A stretch of 64,000 bases of DNA. Origin: Legionella norrlandica (GTDB taxonomy: Bacteria > Pseudomonadota > Gammaproteobacteria > Legionellales > Legionellaceae). Made by a program: the position numbers and the translations under genes. Within the stretch, counting starts at the first letter, position 1. Each line of letters starts with the position of its first letter. Shown here one piece after another: positions 30,458-40,764 of this stretch. The stretch is from contig NZ_JNCF01000003.1 in the NCBI RefSeq assembly GCF_000770585.1, positions 1-64,000 of the forward strand, read 5' to 3'. The notes below the pieces were generated by a model, which was not told the origin of the DNA, ran no database searches, and saw only the letters and a list, made by a program, of their open reading frames with translations.

Positions 30458-31894
30458 TTGAGTAATTCAGAACATTTTTCATCTCCACGAATGGGACGTG
30501 TGGAGCAAATTCATTTCGTAGGTATTGGTGGTGTCGGTATGTGTGGCATTGCAGAAGTGTTGCATAACCAAGGATACCGTATTACTGGTTCTGATATAGG
30601 TGAAAGCAGCACTATTCAGCGTTTAAAATCATTAGGTATTCCAGTATACATTGGCCATAGAGTGGAGAATATTAAGGGGGCTGATGTGGTTGTTCGCTCT
30701 TCAGCGGTTGATCTACACAACCCTGAAATTTTAGCTGCGCGCGAATTAATGATCCCAGTAATTCCCAGAGCAGCTATGCTTGCAGAATTAATGCGTTTTC
30801 GGCATGGTATTGCCATTGCCGGCACTCATGGGAAAACCACAACAACGAGTTTAGTAAGTAGTTTATTAGCAGAAGGTGGCTTAGACCCTAGCTTTGTCAT
30901 TGGTGGTAAATTGAATAGTTGTGGTACTAATGCCCAACTTGGAAAATCAGCTTATTTTGTTGTTGAGGCTGATGAGAGTGATGCCTCATTTTTGTTTTTA
31001 AAACCTATGATGGCTGTCGTTACTAATATTGATGCCGATCATATGGATACTTATGAAGGCAATTTTGAGAAATTAAGAGCAACATTTTTGGAGTTTTTGC
31101 ATCATTTGCCTTTTTATGGGTTGGCTGTAGTTTGCATTGAAGATGAAGAAATTTGCCGTATTTTGCCTGCCATTGAAAGACCAACTTTAACCTATGGCTT
31201 TAAGGAAGATGCGCATTATCGAGCTATTAATTGGACGCAACAAGGGATATTGAGTGAATTTATTGTAGTTCGCCCTGCTCCTCATAAGCAGCTGACTATC
31301 CAATTTCAATACCCAGGCCATCATAATGTACTCAATGCATTAGCTTCCATTGCAATAGCAACTGAACTGGGCGTAGATGATGCTTCTATCGTTCGTGGAT
31401 TACAAAAATTCCAAGGTGTGGGGCGCCGATTCCAAATGCTGGGTGAAAAGCAGTTTGAAAAAGGTTCTGCAATAATTGTTGATGATTATGGGCATCATCC
31501 TCAAGAAATTTTGTCCACAATAGATGCTTTTAGACGAGTATGGCCTGATAAGCGTCTAGTTCATGTGTTTCAGCCACATCGCTACACCCGAACACAATTT
31601 TTGCAGAGACAATTTGTGGATGTTTTAAGTTTATCGGATGAATTACTATTAATGGATATCTATTCAGCCGGAGAAACAGCTATTCCCGGTGTTACTAGTG
31701 AAAATTTGGCCAATGAAATACGCTCGAGAGATAAAAAAGTGACAATGGTAAATGAGCAATCTTTGAAAGCAACATTAGATGAATTTATTAAAGATGGTGA
31801 TGTTATTTTGATGCAAGGAGCTGGAAGTATTGGCCAAATGGCAGTGAACCTGATGAAAAACGCGAGAAATGAACATGAGCATAACAACGGATAG
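30458..31894 (+). CDS. murC: UDP-MurNAc--L-alanine ligase MurC
   Basis: MurC (478 residues) attaches L-alanine to UDP-MurNAc, the first peptide-stem step. It has HFVGIGGVGMCGIAEVL, the P-loop AIAGTHGKTTTTSLVSSLL, and IIVDDYGHHPQEILSTI. The start is TTG at 30458, preceded by a strong AAGGGGG ribosome site. Its 3' end overlaps the start of murB, implying coupled translation. Confidence 0.95.
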   Translation: MSNSEHFSSPRMGRVEQIHFVGIGGVGMCGIAEVLHNQGYRITGSDIGESSTIQRLKSLGIPVYIGHRVENIKGADVVVRSSAVDLHNPEILAARELMIPVIPRAAMLAELMRFRHGIAIAGTHGKTTTTSLVSSLLAEGGLDPSFVIGGKLNSCGTNAQLGKSAYFVVEADESDASFLFLKPMMAVVTNIDADHMDTYEGNFEKLRATFLEFLHHLPFYGLAVVCIEDEEICRILPAIERPTLTYGFKEDAHYRAINWTQQGILSEFIVVRPAPHKQLTIQFQYPGHHNVLNALASIAIATELGVDDASIVRGLQKFQGVGRRFQMLGEKQFEKGSAIIVDDYGHHPQEILSTIDAFRRVWPDKRLVHVFQPHRYTRTQFLQRQFVDVLSLSDELLLMDIYSAGETAIPGVTSENLANEIRSRDKKVTMVNEQSLKATLDEFIKDGDVILMQGAGSIGQMAVNLMKNARNEHEHNNG

Positions 31895-32782
31895 CAGTTT
31901 TGTAACTGAGTATCAGGGGACTTTGCTTTTTAACGAGCCTTTGGCCGAGTATACTACCTGGCGTGTCGGAGGTCCTGCAGCTAGACTTTATAAGCCGGTC
32001 AATATAACTGATTTAGCTTTGTTCCTTAGCCAACTTCCTCCCGATGAGCCTTATTATGGTTGGGCTTAGGCTCTAATTCTTTAATTCGCGACGGTGGTTT
32101 TTCGGGTACTGTAATTCTTACCCAAGGCTGTCTAAAAGAAATGGCTTTAATAAACGAACGATGTGTTCGGGTTGAGGCAGGAGTATCCTGTGCCAGTATG
32201 GCCCGTTTTTCTGCGCGAAATAATCTATCAGGTGGCGAATTTTGGGCTGGTATTCCAGGCACTATGGGTGGTGCTTTACGAATGAATGCTGGCTGTCATG
32301 GAGGTGAGACATGGAAATCAGTTGTTGAGGTACAAACAATGAATCATCGAGGAGAAATCAAGGTTCGGAAGCCAGAAGAATTTGAAGTGGCTTATAGACA
32401 TGTTGCAGGTTTGGGCGATGAATGGTTCGTTTCGGCTACTTTTGAGTTGACTCCTGGTGAGAAAGAGACTTCCTTACAGTTGATTAAAGAGTTGTTGGCT
32501 CACAGAGCTAATACCCAACCAATAAATGAATATAATTGTGGGTCGGTATTTAGAAATCCTCCTGGAAATTTCGCAGCACGGCTTATTGAGTCCTGCGGTC
32601 TTAAAGGGATGAGCATAGGTGGAGCGGTTGTTTCCGAAAAACATGCCAATTTTATTATCAATCATCATGGCACTGCTACAGCAGCAAATATTGAAGCCTT
32701 GATTCATTTAGTGCAAACTAAAGTTCGAGAGCAAATGTCTATAGAGTTGACGCGCGAAGTACATATCATTGGAGACCACTAA
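31869..32782 (+). CDS. murB: UDP-N-acetylenolpyruvoylglucosamine reductase MurB, frame broken by one base
   Basis: MurB reduces UDP-GlcNAc-enolpyruvate to UDP-MurNAc using FAD and NADPH. The first segment contains [21 protein letters not shown]. The second contains [39 protein letters not shown] and [20 protein letters not shown]. The frame breaks at 32051-32052: TT stands where TTT would give [16 protein letters not shown]. Repaired, the protein is about 304 residues, the length of a type II MurB. MurB is essential, so a sequencing deletion is the likely explanation. The start overlaps murC (ATG 31869 or 31875) and the stop overlaps ddl by one base. MurB in the dcw block is not the E. coli arrangement. 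Confidence 0.92.
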
Positions 32783-33876
32783 TGTCCAAACCCGTTCATT
32801 TGATTTTACTTTATGGTGGAAAATCCGGCGAACATGAAGTGTCGTTGGTTTCAGCTGCATCAGTTTTGAAGCATCTGGATTCCGAGAAATATACCATTAT
32901 ACCTATTGCAATGGATAAAAGTGGTCGATTTCATCTTCATGATTACAATGATTTACTTAGCTATGAGGATAAATTGCCCGTTATTACTGAAAAATCAACT
33001 CACTTGGAGAGTTTATTAATTAATGGGCGCTTGGCTGTTGATGCGGAAATTGTTTTTCCAGTAGTGCATGGGCCTCTATATGAAGACGGTTGTTTGCAAG
33101 GTTTGCTTGAGTTGGCTGGTGTCGCTTATGTTGGATGTGATGTTTTGTCCTCCGCCATCGGTATGGATAAAGACATGGCAAGGCGCTTGACATGTATTAA
33201 TGGCCTTAAATCAGCGAGATATAAATTATTATCTTGGTATGCTAATGCGTCTGAAAGAGAGCAATTTTGCCAGGAAGTTTCTTCAGAGCTGGGATGGCCT
33301 TTGTTTGTTAAACCATGTTCATTGGGTTCCAGTGTAGGTATTCACAAGGCTAGTAACATGGATGAACTAACTTCTGCAGTAGCAGATGCATTACGTTATG
33401 ATGAAGAGATTCTGGTAGAAGAGTTTATTGCAGGGCGAGAAATTGAGTTGGCTGTTTTAGAAAATAGCATTCCAGGGGGAAAACCCAGAGTTAGTACAGT
33501 AGGTGAGATTAAAGTCAATCACCCTGATGGTTATTATTCTTATACTGCGAAATATATAGAAAGCAGTCAAACTGATTTAATTATTCCTGCCCAATTAAAT
33601 AGTACGCTTGAAGAAAGATTGAAGCAGGCGGCATCAGATATTTTTAGTTATTTAAAATGTAAAGGCATGGCCAGGGTAGATTTTTTTGTGAATGATAAGA
33701 CAGAAGAAATTTATTTTAATGAAATAAATACACTGCCTGGTTTTACTTCCATAAGTATGTATCCTAAATTGTGGGAGGCAAGTGGTATAGCATACCCTGA
33801 TTTGCTCGATGAGTTGATTCGCATTGCAATGATTCATCAGAATTGTCGCCAACATTTGGTAACAAATTACATGTGA
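32782..33876 (+). CDS. ddl: D-alanine--D-alanine ligase
   Basis: Ddl (364 residues) is an ATP-grasp enzyme joining two D-alanines for the peptidoglycan stem. It opens [25 protein letters not shown], with the conserved GGxSxEHEVS motif. [44 protein letters not shown] and [23 protein letters not shown] are also intact. The ATG shares one base with the murB stop, and the stop overlaps the ftsQ GTG by three bases, so the block is tightly coupled. Confidence 0.96.
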   Translation: MSKPVHLILLYGGKSGEHEVSLVSAASVLKHLDSEKYTIIPIAMDKSGRFHLHDYNDLLSYEDKLPVITEKSTHLESLLINGRLAVDAEIVFPVVHGPLYEDGCLQGLLELAGVAYVGCDVLSSAIGMDKDMARRLTCINGLKSARYKLLSWYANASEREQFCQEVSSELGWPLFVKPCSLGSSVGIHKASNMDELTSAVADALRYDEEILVEEFIAGREIELAVLENSIPGGKPRVSTVGEIKVNHPDGYYSYTAKYIESSQTDLIIPAQLNSTLEERLKQAASDIFSYLKCKGMARVDFFVNDKTEEIYFNEINTLPGFTSISMYPKLWEASGIAYPDLLDELIRIAMIHQNCRQHLVTNYM

Positions 33877-34613
33877 ATGAGAATACTACAATTATGGACG
33901 CAAACTCTGGCGGGTTCCGTTATTTGGCAGTAATGGGTTTTTTAATTCTTAGTGCTTTGCTATTAGCTGGTCGTTTAGGGTATTTATATCTTGCAGATTC
34001 AGACCGTTTTCCTATTACCACGATAAAAGTAGCAGCAACCTATGAACACGTTACACATAAGGAATTAGAAAATGTGTTAGCGAAATATTTAAATGCCAGC
34101 TTTTTTTCATTATCAGTGAATCGATTACAAAATGAATTAAATTCAATGAATTGGATTGATACAGCATACGTAGAAAGGGTTTGGCCAGATACATTAAAAA
34201 TAAAATTAACTGAAAAAAAACCTGTGGCAATTTGGGGTGATGCCCTTATGACAGAAGATGGGCAGTTATTTAATCAAGGAGCAGTTCCACCAGACTTGAA
34301 TATCCCTAAATTAAATGGACCTCAATCTCAGCAATTAGAAGTCTTACAAGTTTATGAAAAATTGAGTAAGATATTATCATCATATGGTTTAAATGCTTCT
34401 GGACTGTCTTTGAGAGATAATCAATCCTGGGTATTGTTACTTGATAATGGTGCAAAAATATACTTAGGAAAGAAAGAGTTAGAAGAGCGATTGCTGCGTT
34501 TTTGTAAGGCATATCCTGCTGTTTTTGCAGAAAAGGCAGAGCAGTTGGCAAGCGTGGACCTGCGTTATCCACGTGGCATGGCAGTGCAGTGGAAACAACA
34601 AATGGGACGATAA
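33873..34613 (+). CDS. ftsQ: Cell division protein FtsQ
   Basis: FtsQ (about 246 residues) links early and late division proteins in the periplasm with FtsL and FtsB. After a short cytoplasmic tail comes one membrane helix ([24 protein letters not shown]). The POTRA domain follows ([28 protein letters not shown]), then the FtsQ beta domain ([30 protein letters not shown]). The start could be GTG at 33873, overlapping the ddl stop, or ATG at 33894; neither has a strong ribosome site, and I prefer the coupled GTG. The stop shares a base with the ftsA ATG. Confidence 0.92.
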   Translation: MNENTTIMDANSGGFRYLAVMGFLILSALLLAGRLGYLYLADSDRFPITTIKVAATYEHVTHKELENVLAKYLNASFFSLSVNRLQNELNSMNWIDTAYVERVWPDTLKIKLTEKKPVAIWGDALMTEDGQLFNQGAVPPDLNIPKLNGPQSQQLEVLQVYEKLSKILSSYGLNASGLSLRDNQSWVLLLDNGAKIYLGKKELEERLLRFCKAYPAVFAEKAEQLASVDLRYPRGMAVQWKQQMGR

Positions 34614-35851
34614 TGGCTAAAAAAATAGAAAAAAATATTATCACAGGACTAGATATTGGAACTTCAAAAATTATTGCTTTGATTGGTGAAGTGACATCCG
34701 ACAAATCGATAGAAATAATTGGTATTGGCCGTCATCCCTCTCGCGGATTAAAGCGAGGAGTTGTAGTAGATATAGAAACAACAGTAAATTCAATTCAACG
34801 CGCTGTACAAGAAGCTGAATTAATGGCGGGTTGTGAAGTGAGGACAGTTTATGCGGGCATTGCTGGTAGCCATATACGCAGCTTAAATTCCCACGGGATT
34901 GTAGCTATCCGTGATCAAGAAGTATCTCAAGCTGATGTCGAGCGGGTTATTGATGCAGCCAAAGCGGTAGCAATCCCTGCTGATCAGAAGATACTTCATA
35001 TATTGCCTCAAGAGTTTATCATTGATCATCAAGGCAGTATTCGTGAGCCAATTGGGATGGCTGGAGTCAGACTGGAATCTCGAGTGCACATCGTTACCGG
35101 TTCAGTGAGTGCCGCCCAAAATATTGTGAAGTGCGTTAGACGTTGTGGTTTAGAAGTTATTGATATTATTCTTGAACAATTAGCTTCAAGTCATGCAGTT
35201 CTTACAGAAGATGAAAAAGAACTTGGGGTATGTCTGATAGACATTGGTGGTGGGACTACCGATATCGCTATATTTTGTGAAGGGGCTATTCAACATACGT
35301 CAGTGATCCCGATTGCAGGCGATCAAGTCACGAATGATATTGCAATGGCTTTAAGGACTCCCACCAAAGCTGCAGAAGCAATTAAAATTAGCCATGCTTG
35401 TGCATTGCCTGAGTTGGCTAATTCAAACCAAATGTTAGAAGTTACCAACGTCAATGATAGATCTGGACGAAAGATTTCGGCGAAAGCGTTGGCTGATGTG
35501 GTTTCAGCACGATATGAAGAGTTATTTTCTTTAGTACGGAATGAATTACGTCGTAGTGGGTTTGAAGACCGATTGGCAGCAGGTATTGTTCTTACTGGCG
35601 GTGCTTCTAACGTGAGGGGTTGTATTGAGTTGGCTGAGCTTTGCTTTGAGATGCCGGTAAGAATAGGGTGCGCTCATTATGTTTCAGGTTTAGCAGAAGC
35701 AACTGAGAACCCTTCGTTTGCAACAGGAGTTGGCTTATTACTTCATGGCTTTCAACAACAATATGAAGGAAGTTATAATGTGCCAGCGATGAATGATAAT
35801 AGCAAAAGCATTTGGTCACGAATGAAAGAATGGTTTCAAGGAAATTTTTAG
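34613..35851 (+). CDS. ftsA: Cell division protein FtsA
   Basis: FtsA (412 residues) is an actin-like ATPase that anchors FtsZ to the membrane and recruits downstream division proteins. It has ITGLDIGTSKIIALIGEV (phosphate 1), VCLIDIGGGTTDIAIF (phosphate 2) and GIVLTGGASNVRG (adenosine motif). The C-terminal SIWSRMKEWFQGNF is the amphipathic membrane-targeting helix. The ATG at 34613 shares one base with the ftsQ stop. Confidence 0.96.
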   Translation: MAKKIEKNIITGLDIGTSKIIALIGEVTSDKSIEIIGIGRHPSRGLKRGVVVDIETTVNSIQRAVQEAELMAGCEVRTVYAGIAGSHIRSLNSHGIVAIRDQEVSQADVERVIDAAKAVAIPADQKILHILPQEFIIDHQGSIREPIGMAGVRLESRVHIVTGSVSAAQNIVKCVRRCGLEVIDIILEQLASSHAVLTEDEKELGVCLIDIGGGTTDIAIFCEGAIQHTSVIPIAGDQVTNDIAMALRTPTKAAEAIKISHACALPELANSNQMLEVTNVNDRSGRKISAKALADVVSARYEELFSLVRNELRRSGFEDRLAAGIVLTGGASNVRGCIELAELCFEMPVRIGCAHYVSGLAEATENPSFATGVGLLLHGFQQQYEGSYNVPAMNDNSKSIWSRMKEWFQGNF

Positions 35852-35903
35852 CTTTTCATGTGAAAATTACTTATCAAAATTTATTTAAAAAATAAAAAAA
35901 TAG

Positions 35904-36045
35904 GTAACTACTCACCTAGAATTCCCTCTTCCCCAGAGGTAGTCTGGGAGAGAGGATTAGGGAGAAGGGGAGTTAAAACGCATTTCTACCTTCTCCTCAA
36001 CTTTCTCCAGTAGTCGGGAGAGAGGATTTTTAAGTGAGTAGTTAC
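35904..36045. repeat. Inverted-repeat element in the ftsA-ftsZ gap
   Basis: A perfect 12-base terminal inverted repeat (GTAACTACTCAC at 35904-35915, GTGAGTAGTTAC at 36034-36045) bounds 142 bases. Inside are two related copies of a GGGAGAGAGGAT stretch and complementary CCCTCTTCCCC and CTTCTCCTC segments, so it can fold extensively. The design is MITE-like or REP-like. It ends 28 bases before the ftsZ start, placing it in the leader or promoter region of ftsZ. Confidence 0.7.
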
Positions 36046-36073
36046 AAAACAGCACATTAGGGGAGACGGGGTT

Positions 36074-37279
36074 ATGTTTGAATTAATGGAAAGTAGCCAG
36101 CAAGAAAATAATGCTGTCATCAAAGTGGTAGGTGTTGGTGGTGGCGGGGGTAACGCTGTCGAACATATGGTCGCTGAAAATATTGATGGTGTAGAGTTCA
36201 TTTGTGCCAATACTGATGCTCAAGCCTTAAGAGGCTCTAGTGCCAAAATACACATTCAATTAGGTGATGCATTGACCAAAGGGCTAGGAGCAGGTGCGAA
36301 TCCGCAAATTGGGAAAGAAGCTGCAGAAGAAGACAGAGATCACATTAAGGAGATTCTTAGTGGCGCAGATATGGTATTTATTACAGCAGGAATGGGCGGT
36401 GGAACGGGCACTGGGGCTGCGCCTGTCTTTGCTGAAATTGCCAAGGAATTAGGTATTTTAACAGTTGCTGTAGTAACTAAACCATTTTCTTTTGAAGGAA
36501 AACAAAGGGCCCTGGCAGCTGAAGAAGGTATTCGACGTTTAGCAGAACACGTCGATTCATTAATCACGATTCCAAATAATAAATTATTAAGTGTTTTAGG
36601 GAAAAATATCAGTTTGCTTAATGCGTTTAAAGCTGCGAATAATGTATTACTTGGTGCCGTGAAGGGTATTTCAGACTTAATTACTCGCCCTGGTTTAATT
36701 AACGTTGATTTTGCAGACGTAAGAACCGTTATGTCTGAGATGGGTATGGCTATGATGGGTACAGGCAGTGCAGTAGGGGAGCAAAGAGCTCGTCAGGCAG
36801 CTGAGGCTGCTATTGCGTCACCACTGCTAGAGGATGTGAATTTTTCTGGTGCTCGCGGAATACTTGTTAATATCACTGCTGGTCTAGATATGTCTATTGG
36901 TGAGTTTGAAGAGGTGGGTGATGTCGTTAAGGAGTTCATTTCTGATGATGCTACCGTTGTTGTAGGAACCGTAATCGATCCGGAGATGACGGATGAAATG
37001 CGAGTTACTGTGATTGTTACAGGTTTAGGTGATAACAGACAGCGCCACCAGCAACCGCAGCAACAACAATCTCTAAGAGCCCGACTAATTGAAACTACAA
37101 GAAGCGATGGTTCTCTGGATTACCAACAATTAGAGCGGCCTGCTGTAATAAGAAAACAAGCACAAACCGGTCCAGCAACAACATCGACACCTAAGCAAAC
37201 TAATAATGCAAGTGACAGTGTTCCCGATGTGGACTATCTAGATATCCCAGCATTCTTACGGCGACAGGAAGAAGCGTAG
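36074..37279 (+). CDS. ftsZ: Cell division protein FtsZ
   Basis: FtsZ (401 residues) is the tubulin-like GTPase that forms the division ring. It has [14 protein letters not shown], the tubulin signature [22 protein letters not shown], and [23 protein letters not shown]. After a Gln-rich disordered linker it ends [18 protein letters not shown], the conserved peptide that binds FtsA and ZipA, both encoded nearby. The GGGG stretch before the ATG at 36074 serves as ribosome site. It is separated from ftsA by an inverted-repeat element and so may have its own promoter. Confidence 0.97.
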   Translation: MFELMESSQQENNAVIKVVGVGGGGGNAVEHMVAENIDGVEFICANTDAQALRGSSAKIHIQLGDALTKGLGAGANPQIGKEAAEEDRDHIKEILSGADMVFITAGMGGGTGTGAAPVFAEIAKELGILTVAVVTKPFSFEGKQRALAAEEGIRRLAEHVDSLITIPNNKLLSVLGKNISLLNAFKAANNVLLGAVKGISDLITRPGLINVDFADVRTVMSEMGMAMMGTGSAVGEQRARQAAEAAIASPLLEDVNFSGARGILVNITAGLDMSIGEFEEVGDVVKEFISDDATVVVGTVIDPEMTDEMRVTVIVTGLGDNRQRHQQPQQQQSLRARLIETTRSDGSLDYQQLERPAVIRKQAQTGPATTSTPKQTNNASDSVPDVDYLDIPAFLRRQEEA

Positions 37280-37305
37280 AATAATTATTAATGAGGTATT
37301 TTTAG

Positions 37306-37372
37306 AAGGGATGCGTATACCTTTTAAAGTTTAAGGCTGAGCTTAGCGTTTAAAAATAAGCATCCTTTTTTA
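37306..37372 (+). terminator. Probable ftsZ terminator
   Basis: About 27 bases after ftsZ, GAAGGGATGC can pair with GCATCCTTTT, followed by a T-rich run. Inside are nested pairs TTTTAAA/TTTAAAA and TAAG/CTTA. The outer loop is large, but the nested arms and the T tract fit an intrinsic terminator that separates ftsZ from lpxC. Confidence 0.5.
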
Positions 37373-37535
37373 AAGGTTGTGAATGTGGTTTTATGATTGA
37401 TTATTTTGCATTTTTTTATTTTAGATTTCTAAATTATATTAGAAAATTAAAAATATTAGACTAATCAACAAATTGTTGCTAAGATCTTAAGGTTTTTTCG
37501 TGCAAAATAAATTAAGAGAGAAAGGTGAGCACTGA

Positions 37536-38449
37536 ATGATAAAACAAAGAACTCCTAAAAAGGTAATCCAAGCAACTGGCGTTGGGTTACATACCGGTGA
37601 GAAAGTGCTTTTAACCTTAAGACCAGCCCCTGTTAATACAGGCATCGTTTTTAGACGCGTAGATTTGTCTCCAGTTGTCGAAATACCAGCATCCTATGAA
37701 TATGTCGGAGACACTATGCTTTGCACGACGTTACATCACGGAAAGGTAAAAATTGCAACAGTAGAGCATTTATTATCGGCGCTTGCTGGATTAGGGATTG
37801 ATAATGCTTATATAGACGTTAACGCTCCAGAGCTCCCTATTATGGATGGTAGTGCTGCACCATTCGTTTTTTTAATCCAATCTGCAGGCATCAGAGAGCA
37901 GAATGCAGCTAAAAGATACATTCGAATTCTTAAACCTATACGAGTTGAAGATAATGGCAAATACGTTCAATTTCTTCCTCATAAAGGATATAAAATAACT
38001 TTTACTATAGGTTTTGATCATCCAGTTTTTAATGATAGGCCACAAACAGTAAGCTTTGATTTTTCTGGTACTTCTTATGTTAAGGAAGTTTGTAGGGCAA
38101 GAACATTTGGTTTTCTTTCGGACTATGAAAAATTGAGAGAGTGTGACTTGGCAAAAGGCGGTAGCTTAGATAATGCTATCGTTGTAGATGATTATCGGGT
38201 TCTTAATGAAGATGGCCTTCGCTTTGAATCAGAGTTTGTTACTCATAAAGTTTTGGATGCTATCGGTGATCTTTACTTATTGGTTCCAGTTTAATTGGAG
38301 CATTCGAAGGATATAAATCAGGCCATGAGTTAAATAATAGGTTATTGCGTGAATTAATGGTAAGACAAGATGCTTGGGAATATACCTATTTTGACACAGA
38401 AAATTATCTACCAACAATTCACCCTGAATATTGTCCTGTTGAAGCCTAA
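37536..38449 (+). CDS. lpxC: UDP-3-O-acyl-N-acetylglucosamine deacetylase LpxC, frame broken by one base
   Basis: LpxC is the zinc deacetylase that commits UDP-acyl-GlcNAc to lipid A. It opens [23 protein letters not shown], and has [16 protein letters not shown] (zinc His) and [14 protein letters not shown] (zinc His and Asp). Translation stops at 38294, but GG at 38282-38283 where GGG is expected restores [24 protein letters not shown] and runs to a stop at 38449. That gives about 304 residues, the normal length. LpxC is normally essential, so this is probably a sequencing deletion. It follows ftsZ as in E. coli, after a 256-base gap. Confidence 0.93.
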
Positions 38450-38626
38450 GAGAATTTCCTCATATTTTATAAATCAGAACGCTCCTTTTACTAAATTATC
38501 ATAGCATTGTCGTTATCTTGAATCTTGGCGGAATACCATAGTTGCGCGCCTATTTTGAATGAAAAACTAGATAAGTAAGTGAAGTATATCTTAGTGTATG
38601 AGCATTTAAAGCCAACTCAAGATGGA

Positions 38627-38668
38627 CCAAATATAGCATTCCAGCGACATAACGTGAATAGTTACAGG
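38627..38668 (+). repeat. Dispersed repeat, copy 2
   Basis: The segment beginning CCAAATATAGCATTCC matches 25097-25139 at about 85 percent over 40 bases (differences mostly A/G and C/T). It lies in the 264-base gap between lpxC and the M13 peptidase. I see no gene in the rest of that gap. Confidence 0.65.
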
Positions 38669-38713
38669 TAATCTTACTTGTTTTAGGTAGCATAGATTAA
38701 GAGGAGTGTCAGG

Positions 38714-40749
38714 ATGAAATGTAAGGTGGGGATCTGTTCTATAATAATACTATGCAGTTCTTTGGTATTTTCTTCAAATTTAAACAATTCAGTCAATAAT
38801 CCGAATGATCTGCTTCATCTGGATTGGCGTGACATCAGTGTTTCACCTGCAGTTGATTTTTATACCTATGCTAATGGTAATTGGCAAAAAAATAATCCTA
38901 TCCCAGCAGATTATGCTTCTTGGGGTAGTTTTCATGTTGTTAATGAGAAAGTACAGAATATTATTCATCAGATGCTAATCAATGCATCCGAAAATAAAAA
39001 AGCCAAACCCGGCAGTATCGAGCAGAAAGTAGGAGATTTTTATTATAGTGGAATGGATGTTAAGAGTATTAATAAACTAGGGATAACTCCACTTCAACCC
39101 GAATTGATCAAAATTGAAAAAATTAAGAACTATGAAGAATTGCAGAAGGAAATTATCCATCTTCATAAAATAGGCGTAGGAGTGTTGTTCAATTTTGGCA
39201 GTATGCAAGATTTTAAGGACAGTAATTCCATGATAGGTGCTGTCATGCAAGGAGGGTTAGGCCTTCCAGATAGAGATTATTATCTTAAACAAGATGCCAA
39301 ATTTAAACAAATAAGAAAAGCTTATGTGAATCATATAGCCAAAATGTTTGAGTTATTAGGCAATAATCCTGAAACAGCAGCGAAAGAAGCTGAAATCATC
39401 ATGAGTATTGAAACCAAATTGGCTAAAGCGTCTATGTCCAGGTAGAACAACGTGATCCCTATGCCATTTATCATATGACGACTATTGCTGAGTTAGACAA
39501 AGCAACGCCCAATTTTTCCTGGTCTCAATACTTAAGGGCTCGAGATCAAGAAAAAATTAAAAAACTTAATTTTGCAATGCCCAATTTTTTCAAAGAAATG
39601 AATGAGTTATTGCAATCAGTTAGTTTGAACGATTGGAAAATTTATTTACGTTGGCATTTGTTAGATACCTTTGCTCCTTATTTATCAGAGCCCTTTGTTA
39701 ATCAGAATTTTAAAATGGTTTCTGCATTAACGGGTACAGAAAAATTATTGCCAAGATGGAAAAGAGTAGTAAACACTGAAAATGCTGCATTAGGTTTTGC
39801 GATCGGCAAACTTTACATCGAGAAGTATTTTTCACCTGAGTCAAAACAAAAAGTTTTAGATATGCTAAAAAACATCCGATCAGTTCTAAAAGAAGACATT
39901 CAAACATTAAGCTGGATGTCACCCAAGACTCGCGAAGCTGCTTTGAAGAAACTGGATTTAATGGAGGAGCGAGTAGGTTATCCTTCTAAGTGGTGGGATT
40001 ATTCCAGTTTGAAAGTGGATAGAGGTCCTTATGTTTTGAATGTTATAAGAGCCAATGAATTTTTAATCAATCGAGACCTTGACAAAATTGGTAAACCCAT
40101 CGATAGAAGCGAATGGGCTATGACACCTCAAACTATTAATGCCTACTATGATCCCTCAATGAATAATCTCAATATACCTGCTGGAATATTGCAATCACCA
40201 TTTTTTGATCCCAATGCCTCTGCAGCAATAAATTATGGGGCGATTGGTTATGTTATGGGGCATGAAATGACTCATGGTTTTGATGATCAAGGCGCTCAAT
40301 TTGATGGCTATGGGAATTTGAAAAATTGGTGGGCTCCTAGTGATTTATCAAAATTTAAGAAAGCCACAGGATGTATCGCGGATCAATTCTCAAAATATGT
40401 GGTGGATGGGGATCTCCATGTACAAGGACAGTTAGTTGTTGGGGAAGCTTCTGCAGATTTAGGGGGTATTATTTTAGCGTATAAAGCTTATCAGCGTTCG
40501 GATGAATATAAAAATGCTAAAATTATAGATGGCGTTACTCCAGACCAACAATTTTTCTTAGGAACTGCACATGTTTGGGCAATGAACGTAAGGCCCCAAC
40601 AACTTCGAAATCAAGTGACTACTGATCCTCACCCACCAGCTGTATTCAGGGTTAATGGCAGTTTGGCGAATATCCCACAATTTCAAAAGGCGTTTAATGT
40701 CCCGGATAATAGTCCTATGCTGAATAAGAATCGGTGTATTATCTGGTAA
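38714..40749 (+). CDS. M13 (neprilysin-like) zinc endopeptidase, frame broken by one base
   Basis: About 678 residues after repair: an exported zinc peptidase of the PepO/neprilysin family, which cuts oligopeptides outside the cytoplasm. A signal peptide (CKVGICSIIILCSSLVFSS) is followed by the M13 opening DFYTYANGNWQKNNPIPADYASWG. The zinc motif HEMTH is at 40261-40275 and the third ligand is in GEASADLGG near 40441. The protein ends in the family's CIIW. The frame breaks at 39441-39442 (GG where GGG gives MSRVEQRDPYAIYHM). A start at 39475 for the second half would be artificial. The class II amidotransferase gene follows 15 bases downstream. Confidence 0.9.
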
Positions 40750-40764
40750 AAAAGGGAGGCTATC

